Assembly: GCA_017411235.1 (NCBI GenBank)
Contig: JAFPMR010000238.1
Span: forward strand, 1-11,960
Origin: Bacilli bacterium
Lineage (GTDB): Bacteria > Bacillota_I > Bacilli_A > RF39 > UBA660
DNA length: 11,960 nucleotides
Direction: 5' to 3'
How positions within the stretch are numbered: position 1 is the stretch's first letter; each line of letters opens with the position of its first letter. Made by a program: the position numbers and the translations under genes. The notes below the pieces were generated by a model, which did not search any database, was not told the origin of the DNA, and was given only the letters and a program-made list of their open reading frames with translations. Positions 7,166 through 11,960 of the stretch are shown here, one piece after another.

Positions 7166-7867
7166 ATGGCAGAGGAAATCAAAAGAGGAAAGATAATTGT
7201 TGTAGAAGGAACAGATTGTTCTGGTAAAGAAACTCAAACTTCTTTATTAGTTCAAAGACTAAGAAGAATGGGTAGAAATATAGAAAGATTATCATTTCCA
7301 ATGTATGATACTCCAACAGGAAGAATTGTTGGCGGACCATATTTAGGTAAGAGTTATATTGGTGAAGGTTACTTCCCAGAAGGAGCTGCAGATGTAGATC
7401 CTAAAGTAGCAAGTTTATACTATGCTGCTGATAGAAGATATAATAAACATATTATTGAAGGTTTATTGAATAAGGGTGTTGATGTAGTTTTAGATCGTTA
7501 TGTTGAAAGTAATATGGCACATCAAGGTGGTAAATTATTTGATAAAGAAGCAAGATTAAAACTATATCAAGATTTAGATAATTTAGAGTATGGTTTCCTA
7601 GAGTTGCCGAGACCTGATTTTACAATATTCTTATATGTACCATACGATAAGGTAGCTGAACTTAGAGGGCATAGAGCAGAAGCACCTGATCAACATGAAT
7701 CAAATCCATTACATATTAGAAATGCAGAACATGCTTATTTAGAATTAGCAGACTTACATAATTATCAAATTATTAAGTGTTGTGATAAAAAAGGAAATCT
7801 AAGAGATATTGAAAATATCCAAGAAGAAATATATGATATTGTTGTTAAAGAATTAGAGATAAAATAG
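7166..7867 (+). CDS. tmk: Thymidylate kinase (dTMP kinase family)
   Basis: A 233-residue P-loop kinase predicted to phosphorylate dTMP to dTDP. It has the Walker A-type motif EGTDCSGKET (14-23), SFPMYDTPTGR as the substrate-side segment, D-R at 110-111 with SNMAHQ after it, and an Arg-containing lid region (LRGHRAEAPDQ, 166-176). From memory, the GTDxSGKETQ form, with an acidic residue after the Walker Lys, also occurs in a clostridial group of thymidylate kinases, which are a little longer than the classic 205-215 residues. A broader deoxynucleotide kinase role cannot be excluded. The gene has its own promoter and terminator and sits between ylxM and ffh, where it is not normally found. Confidence 0.88.
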   Translation: MAEEIKRGKIIVVEGTDCSGKETQTSLLVQRLRRMGRNIERLSFPMYDTPTGRIVGGPYLGKSYIGEGYFPEGAADVDPKVASLYYAADRRYNKHIIEGLLNKGVDVVLDRYVESNMAHQGGKLFDKEARLKLYQDLDNLEYGFLELPRPDFTIFLYVPYDKVAELRGHRAEAPDQHESNPLHIRNAEHAYLELADLHNYQIIKCCDKKGNLRDIENIQEEIYDIVVKELEIK

Positions 7868-7888
7868 TTTAAATATTTTATCTTTTTT
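7857..7888 (+). terminator. Intrinsic terminator of tmk
   Basis: A 10-bp stem (AGATAAAATA at 7857-7866 with TATTTTATCT at 7874-7883) has a 7-nt loop and six T (7883-7888). The stop TAG (7865-7867) begins in the left arm. The last T is also the first base of the next promoter's TGn element. Confidence 0.75.
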
Positions 7889-7896
7889 GTTATAAT
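7888..7896 (+). promoter_or_regulatory. Extended -10 promoter of the secreted NPxT protein gene
   Basis: TGTTATAAT (TGn plus a perfect -10) follows the tmk terminator T-tract directly. A possible weak -35 TTTAAA (7868-7873) would lie in the terminator loop. The predicted leader is about 13 nt, containing AGGTGA (7906-7911). Confidence 0.6.
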
Positions 7897-7915
7897 TTTA
7901 ATAGTAGGTGAAGCT

Positions 7916-9283
7916 ATGAAAAAGGTATTTTTTTTGTTTATAACTTTTATATGTAGTTTAACTATTGTTTATGCACAGGATGAATACGTTCAAAAATGGA
8001 TGAACGATGATGTTTCTGTTGATGTTGCTAAACATATGATACAAGTTGATGATGGTTTAATTGTTGGTGGAAGTGATTCTTCAGGAATTGTTCAACTAGC
8101 TAAATATGATAATCATGGTAAAGAAATAAAAACATTGAAGTTAGATTATGAAGGAATTGTAAGTGGTTTCTTTGAAAAAGATGGTAAATACTATTTTATA
8201 GCTACTAATTATGAAAAAGATTGGGAAGTATTAATTTATGAAATAACATCTGATTTAACTATTGTTAGAAAAAGTAATACTGGTTTTCACTTAGAAGGAT
8301 GGTATGAAGTAGCAGACTTAAATGGAAATAGAATATATGTTACATCTTATGATACTGGTGCTTTCGAAGGCGTATATGATGAAGATGATCAGTACTATGC
8401 ATATTTTTATATTAATTTAAGTGATTTTAGTGTTGGTACTGGTGATAACGAAAAAGTTTATGAATATTTTGGCAATGAGAATAGAGAATTACTTAAATTA
8501 GTAGATGGAAATATTCATGTAAGTGTAGTTAGAGAAAAAGATGATTTAATTATTATTGGAGGATCTTGTTCTGAATCTGATTTATGTGATGGAAATGGAT
8601 TTGTGCAATTTTATGATAAAACTGATGATTTGCGTGGTGCATTTTTGAACGGAGATTATAAAGCCAAGGGTGATAATTTCTTTAGGTATACAAATATTGA
8701 ATTATTAGATGAGTATATTGTTGCTTCTGGTGATCAATATTCTGTAATTGAGTTTTACAATTATGAAGGTGAAAAAGAAGATACAATTGATTTAGTTGAA
8801 TCTTTGTATAGTTCTAATCATTCTGATAAACTTCTTGGAATTAAAGATATGATTTATCAAAATGGTAGACTTAGTGTTGCATATCAGGTTTGTAATTTCG
8901 TTCATGAACAGGGTGAAGATTGTAAAACTGGTATTGTAGTTTATCAAAAGAAGTTTAATATTGAATCTAAAACAGATGGTTTTGGTACTGTTATAGTAAA
9001 AAATGATGAATATGGTTCTGAAGAAGTAACATTTAAGATAGAACCTTTAGAAGGTTATCAATTAAAAGAAGTTAAGGTTACTGATAAAGATGGAAATGTT
9101 CTTAAAGTAACTGATAATAATACTTTTACAATGCCTTTCTCCGATGTATTGGTTGAAGCAGTATTTGAACCAAAGAACCCAGAAACATTAACTGGTGCTG
9201 CAATAATAGGTGTTGGTTTATTATTAATTCTTTCGTTAATTGCAATAGTTGTTAATGTTAGAAAAGCAAAAGATTTAATGTAA
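7916..9283 (+). CDS. Secreted surface protein of unknown function, NPET C-terminal anchor
   Basis: A 455-residue protein I cannot assign to a named function. A signal peptide is clear (MKKVFFLFITFICSLTIVYA, likely cut after A20). Residues about 35-345 hold repeated short beta-strand units with G-G or D-G turns (GLIVGGSD, DLIIIGGSC, EYIVASGD), suggesting a beta-propeller-like fold. Four Cys in the exported part form two close pairs (C218/C224, C326/C336), possible disulfides. Residues about 348-418 resemble a bacterial surface repeat of the InlB-B type (GYQLKEVKVTDKDG, then TFTMPFSDVLVEAVF). NPETLTG (421-427) precedes a membrane segment (428-447) and a short basic tail, an NPxT-type anchor like that of the pilin-module protein at 1-1572. 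The gene stands alone between its own promoter and terminator. Confidence 0.8.
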   Translation: MKKVFFLFITFICSLTIVYAQDEYVQKWMNDDVSVDVAKHMIQVDDGLIVGGSDSSGIVQLAKYDNHGKEIKTLKLDYEGIVSGFFEKDGKYYFIATNYEKDWEVLIYEITSDLTIVRKSNTGFHLEGWYEVADLNGNRIYVTSYDTGAFEGVYDEDDQYYAYFYINLSDFSVGTGDNEKVYEYFGNENRELLKLVDGNIHVSVVREKDDLIIIGGSCSESDLCDGNGFVQFYDKTDDLRGAFLNGDYKAKGDNFFRYTNIELLDEYIVASGDQYSVIEFYNYEGEKEDTIDLVESLYSSNHSDKLLGIKDMIYQNGRLSVAYQVCNFVHEQGEDCKTGIVVYQKKFNIESKTDGFGTVIVKNDEYGSEEVTFKIEPLEGYQLKEVKVTDKDGNVLKVTDNNTFTMPFSDVLVEAVFEPKNPETLTGAAIIGVGLLLILSLIAIVVNVRKAKDLM

Positions 9284-9308
9284 AAGATAGATTATTCTAT
9301 CTTTTTTT
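9282..9308 (+). terminator. Intrinsic terminator of the NPET surface protein gene
   Basis: A 10-bp perfect stem (AAAAGATAGA at 9282-9291 with TCTATCTTTT at 9296-9305) has a TTAT loop and a seven-T run (9302-9308). The stop TAA (9281-9283) runs into the left arm. Confidence 0.8.
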
Positions 9309-9316
9309 GTTATACT
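9308..9316 (+). promoter_or_regulatory. Extended -10 promoter of ffh
   Basis: TGTTATACT (TGn plus TATACT) starts on the last T of the preceding terminator. No good -35 is seen. The predicted leader of about 12 nt consists mainly of the ribosome binding site GGGTGATA (9324-9331). Confidence 0.6.
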
Positions 9317-9334
9317 AAATTACGGGTGATATGT

Positions 9335-10642
9335 ATGTTTGAATACATGGGAGATAGATTATCAAAAGCTATAAAAAATATTAGAGGTATGGGAAGAATT
9401 ACCGAAGAGAATATTAGTGAAGCAATGAGAGAAATAAGAATGGCTTTACTAGAAGCGGATGTTAACTATCAAGTAGTAAAAGAATTTGTTAATAACGTTA
9501 AAGAAAAAGCATTAGGTATGGAAGTACAAAAATCTTTAAAACCTGATGAATTATTTATTAAGATAGTTAAAGATGAATTAGTAGAATTATTAGGTGGAGA
9601 AGAAGCTCCATTAAATACTACTGGTAAACCAGCTATTTTAATGTTAGTAGGTCTACAAGGTAGTGGTAAAACTACTACAGCAGGAAAGCTTGCTAATTAT
9701 TTAAGAAAGAAACATGCTAAGAAACCATTATTAGTAGCATGTGATATTTATAGACCTGCTGCTATAGAGCAATTACAAACTATTGGTAAACAATTAAATA
9801 TACCAGTTTATACTGAAGGTAAGAAGGAAGTTAATACAATTGTTAAGAATGCTTTAGAATATGCTAAAGAAACTGGTAATGATTATGTATTAATAGATAC
9901 TGCTGGACGTTTACATATTGATGAAGCTTTAATGGATGAATTAAAGGGTGTAGTAGATTTATGTCATCCACAAGAAGTATTACTAGTAATTGATGCTATG
10001 ATGGGTCAAGATGCTATTAATGTAATTACTGGATTTAATGAAAAATTAAATTTAACTGGTTGTATTTTAACTAAGTTAGATGGTGACACCAAGGGTGGTG
10101 TTGCACTATCTGTTAGACATTTAACTAATGTACCTATTAAGTTTGTTGGTGACTCAGAAAAATTAGATGGTTTAAGTCCTTTCTATCCTGAAAGAATGGC
10201 TGAACGTATTCTAGATATGGGTGATGTTTTATCAATAGCTGAAAAGGTTGAAGGAATCATTTCTGAAGATGATGCTAAAGATCAAGCTAAGAAAATGATG
10301 AGTGGTAAATATGATTTAGATGATTTCTTAAAGAATCTAAAACAAATAAGAAAACTAGGACCTTTAGAGAATATTTTAAAAATGTTACCACAAGCTAGAA
10401 AAATGGGTTTAAATAATGTAAGTATTGATCCAAAAGATATGGCTCATATTGAAGCTATTATCTTATCTATGACTCCATATGAAAGAAAACATCCTGAAGT
10501 ATTGAAAGCAACAAGAAAACAACGTATTAGTAAAGGTTGTGGAAGAGATGTTGCTGAAATTAATCGTCTTTTAAATCAATTTGAAGAGATGAAAAAGATG
10601 ATGAAAATGATGAGTAGTGGAAACTTTAAAATGCCATTTTAA
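9335..10642 (+). CDS. ffh: Signal recognition particle protein Ffh
   Basis: A 435-residue SRP54-type GTPase that binds signal peptides and SRP RNA and delivers nascent chains to FtsY. The N domain spans about 1-88. The G domain has P-loop GLQGSGKTT (106-114), DIYRPAAIEQL (137-147), DTAGR (188-192), TKLDGDTKGG (246-255) and GDSEKLDGLSPF. The Met-rich M domain runs from about 300, with the RNA-binding stretch RISKGCGRDVAEINRLLNQF (397-416) and MKKMMKMM after it. The length is near the usual 440-455. The GTG at 9326 belongs to the ribosome binding site GGGTGATA and the ATG at 9331 is out of frame, so MFEYMGDRLSKAI from 9335 is chosen. The gene has its own promoter and terminator, separated from ftsY-ylxM by two genes. 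Confidence 0.97.
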   Translation: MFEYMGDRLSKAIKNIRGMGRITEENISEAMREIRMALLEADVNYQVVKEFVNNVKEKALGMEVQKSLKPDELFIKIVKDELVELLGGEEAPLNTTGKPAILMLVGLQGSGKTTTAGKLANYLRKKHAKKPLLVACDIYRPAAIEQLQTIGKQLNIPVYTEGKKEVNTIVKNALEYAKETGNDYVLIDTAGRLHIDEALMDELKGVVDLCHPQEVLLVIDAMMGQDAINVITGFNEKLNLTGCILTKLDGDTKGGVALSVRHLTNVPIKFVGDSEKLDGLSPFYPERMAERILDMGDVLSIAEKVEGIISEDDAKDQAKKMMSGKYDLDDFLKNLKQIRKLGPLENILKMLPQARKMGLNNVSIDPKDMAHIEAIILSMTPYERKHPEVLKATRKQRISKGCGRDVAEINRLLNQFEEMKKMMKMMSSGNFKMPF

Positions 10643-10665
10643 GAAGTAGAAATACTTCTTTTTCT
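10641..10665 (+). terminator. Intrinsic terminator of ffh
   Basis: An 8-bp perfect stem (AAGAAGTA at 10641-10648 with TACTTCTT at 10653-10660) closes a GAAA tetraloop and is followed by TTTCT. The stop TAA (10640-10642) runs into the left arm. Confidence 0.75.
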
Positions 10666-10666
10666 A

Positions 10667-10675
10667 TGGTATACT
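10667..10675 (+). promoter_or_regulatory. Extended -10 promoter of the exported-protein operon
   Basis: TGGTATACT (TGn plus TATACT) lies 2 nt after the ffh terminator. A weak -35 TAGAAA (10647-10652), 17 nt upstream, would fall in the terminator hairpin. The predicted leader is about 18 nt, with ribosome binding site AGGAGTG (10688-10694). Confidence 0.6.
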
Positions 10676-10699
10676 TAAATAGAGAATAGGAGTGTTTTT

Positions 10700-11215
10700 A
10701 TGGAGAAACACGGAAAGGTTAAAAATTATTTAATTGCGGCTATTTCCATAGCTCTTTTAAGTGTGATTATTTGTTTAAGTAATTTAACCGATTCTTATTC
10801 TGCTATGAAAATAATTAAAGAAGATTTTTCTTTTGAATTAAGAGATGTTTCAGATGTTGTTTATTCTGAAAATACAGTTATTGGTCTTGATCCGGTAATA
10901 GAGAAGAATAAAGTTAAATTTAAGGTATCTTTTGCTGGTGAAGGAGATTATTATCAATTCTTCTTTGATATCAGAAATACTAGTGCTAAAGAAGGGTATA
11001 TTAAGGATATTAAAATAGAAGGATTAGAAAATGAAGATAATGTAAGAATTTCTATTATAGGAATCGAAAAAGATGATATAATAGAGAGTAGTAGATATGT
11101 AGATAATGTTAAAGTAGTATTAGAGTGTTTAAATGATAAGTATGATGATGAAGGATTTAAACAAGCAATACTAGAAGATGTTAGTATTATTATCGAAATA
11201 GAAGAAAAGGGTTAA
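10700..11215 (+). CDS. Small exported protein, possibly TasA/SipW-substrate-like (function unknown)
   Basis: A 171-residue protein with an N-terminal export signal: basic MEKHGKVK, hydrophobic stretch at about 10-28, and a possible cleavage site after SYSA (32-35). The rest is a single beta-rich domain. Its centre (VKFKVSFAGEGDYYQFFFDI, then RNTSAKEGYIKDIKIEG) resembles the immunoglobulin-like core of TasA/camelysin-type proteins, in which a phrase of this kind precedes an N-x-G/S-x-x-A turn. No Cys remains before the C-terminal region, and there is no C-terminal anchor. The gene lies 11 nt upstream of a single-pass membrane protein, with which it probably forms an operon. In low-GC Firmicutes such pairs often precede a signal peptidase I gene, but the sequence breaks before that could be seen. 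The functional suggestion is weak. Confidence 0.65.
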   Translation: MEKHGKVKNYLIAAISIALLSVIICLSNLTDSYSAMKIIKEDFSFELRDVSDVVYSENTVIGLDPVIEKNKVKFKVSFAGEGDYYQFFFDIRNTSAKEGYIKDIKIEGLENEDNVRISIIGIEKDDIIESSRYVDNVKVVLECLNDKYDDEGFKQAILEDVSIIIEIEEKG

Positions 11216-11226
11216 AAGGTGATACT

Positions 11227-11960
11227 ATGGCAAAAGATAAGGTAAAAGATAAAGATTTTGCTAATATGGAGAAAGTTCAAAGTAACTATAGAAAGTATGT
11301 TACTAAAGATTTCCATTTTTATTTATCATATGGAGCTAGAGTAGCATTAATATTTGTAGCAGTCTTTTTGTTAGGAGTATTATCTTATTATTGTTTTAAA
11401 CAAAGTTTTTCTAAGGAATCTAAGGAATCTTTAAATTATCAAATTGATAAAGATGTTAAATATAATGTAGTACTATTTGATAATCCTCTAGGTATTAAAA
11501 ATGATGAAAACACAAACAGTAATCTATCTGAATTAGTTAATGATATTAGTAATGATTTCCATTATGAATATACAACTGAAAAACCTGTAGATGTTAATTA
11601 TTCTTATGATTTTGAAGTTAAGATGGTATTAGAAGATAAGAATACAAAAGAAGTTTTCTATACTAATACATACATGATTGAGGGGAATCTTGCACAGCAT
11701 GATGCGCTTGAATGGGAGAAGGTAAAGGCAAACCAAGAGGAGCGCGACAAGAAGGCTAATGCGAAGGAGAAACCGAGCAAGTACCATCCGAAACTCAGGC
11801 TCTTCGAGACGGCATCCAAGTCATCAATACTGGAACTTCAGACAAACCTTGGCAAGAACGGAATGCTATTGGGGCAGTTCTCTGAGGTTGACGGACTGAG
11901 CAACGCTGCGAAAACGGCCTATTCTGATATCACGGTGCTATTGCGAAAAGGTTGGGATAT
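11227..11960 (+). CDS. Single-pass membrane protein, DUF5305-like N-terminal part; 3' end replaced by foreign sequence (open to window edge)
   Basis: ATG at 11227 follows AAAGGTGATA 11 nt after the previous stop. The genuine part (residues 1 to about 150) has a charged cytoplasmic N-terminus, one membrane segment at about 36-58 (ARVALIFVAVFLLGVLSYY), then an extracytoplasmic beta-rich region (YNVVLFDNPL, VNYSYDFEVKMVLEDKN). This layout resembles DUF5305-type proteins found next to TasA-like proteins and signal peptidases; that match is from memory. From about residue 150 the frame stays open for a further 90 codons, but into GC-richer sequence of a different kind that encodes a piece of an unrelated protein. 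Continuity of the frame is probably chance (one in three). The true C-terminus of this protein is therefore not in the window. Confidence 0.6.
   Translation, partial: MAKDKVKDKDFANMEKVQSNYRKYVTKDFHFYLSYGARVALIFVAVFLLGVLSYYCFKQSFSKESKESLNYQIDKDVKYNVVLFDNPLGIKNDENTNSNLSELVNDISNDFHYEYTTEKPVDVNYSYDFEVKMVLEDKNTKEVFYTNTYMIEGNLAQHDALEWEKVKANQEERDKKANAKEKPSKYHPKLRLFETASKSSILELQTNLGKNGMLLGQFSEVDGLSNAAKTAYSDITVLLRKGWD
11690..11960 (+). other. Foreign internal fragment of a DUF3987-type protein, probably Bacteroidales; likely assembly chimera
   Basis: GC rises from about 25% (11581-11640) to about 50% (11701-11760). Codons change to CGC, CTC, CTG, GCG, CCG and ACG, which the rest of the window rarely uses. 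The translation in the same frame includes KLRLFETASKSS, NLGKNGMLLGQFSEVDGLSN and YSDITVLLRKGWD. I recognise these as the DUF3987 region carried by Bacteroides-group mobile elements (from memory, not searched). Both ends of that protein are missing. I see no IS end, att site or repeat at the boundary. Confidence 0.7.

Noticed and set aside
11227..11960. A novel fusion of a membrane protein with a DUF3987 domain
   Set aside because: The switch in GC and codon usage falls exactly at the domain change, the second part lacks its own N-terminus, and a chance in-frame join is one in three. An assembly chimera is the simpler explanation.

Overview
This window comes from a very AT-rich chromosome. 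Most genes prefer A/T-ending codons and use AGA for Arg, and intergenic gaps are tiny. The gene content (ftsY-ylxM, ffh, ribonuclease J, a VanY-type peptidase, proteins with NPxT-plus-membrane C-termini) points to an uncultured low-GC Bacillota, probably a gut Bacilli/Erysipelotrichia/RF39-like lineage. That placement is inference from style and gene content, not from a marker-gene comparison. The genetic code looks standard: Trp is TGG, and all full-length genes end at ordinary stops, only one of them TGA.

Layout. (1) Positions 1-1572 hold the 3' part of a large surface protein built from alternating Spy0128-type pilin modules. It ends in NPKTAD, a membrane segment and Arg-rich tail. (2) 1637-2644 is a stand-alone DHH/DHHA1 phosphoesterase resembling the catalytic half of the c-di-AMP phosphodiesterase GdpP. 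(3) On the minus strand lie a membrane-anchored VanY-like D,D-carboxypeptidase (2647-3636) and ribonuclease J (3673-5355), each with its own signals. (4) From 5511 rightward on the plus strand come ftsY and ylxM (abutting), a thymidylate kinase, a secreted NPxT surface protein, and ffh. The usual ylxM-ffh pair is therefore split by two genes. (5) 10700-11215 is a small exported protein, followed after 11 nt by a single-pass membrane protein whose gene is open to the window edge.

At about 11,665-11,695 the sequence changes abruptly from about 25% to about 50% GC, with different codon usage. The rest reads as an internal piece of a DUF3987-type protein of the sort found on Bacteroidales mobile elements. 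I read this as an assembly chimera rather than a real gene fusion.

The regulatory layout is unusually uniform. All seven intrinsic terminators that I find have hairpins overlapping the stop codon(s) of the gene(s) they end. Several terminator U-tracts run straight into a TGn-extended -10 promoter, and predicted 5' leaders are mostly 10-20 nt. The largest non-coding gap is 155 nt (5356-5510), so no gene-free stretch exceeds 300 nt. I found no tRNA, rRNA, CRISPR array, riboswitch or insertion sequence.

Functionally, the window combines the protein-targeting machinery (FtsY, Ffh, YlxM) with several exported or wall-associated proteins and house-keeping nucleotide/RNA enzymes. I do not see a convincing novel defence or biosynthetic system. 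The most interesting points are the predicted loss of isopeptide chemistry in the pilin modules and the stop-codon/terminator overlap architecture.
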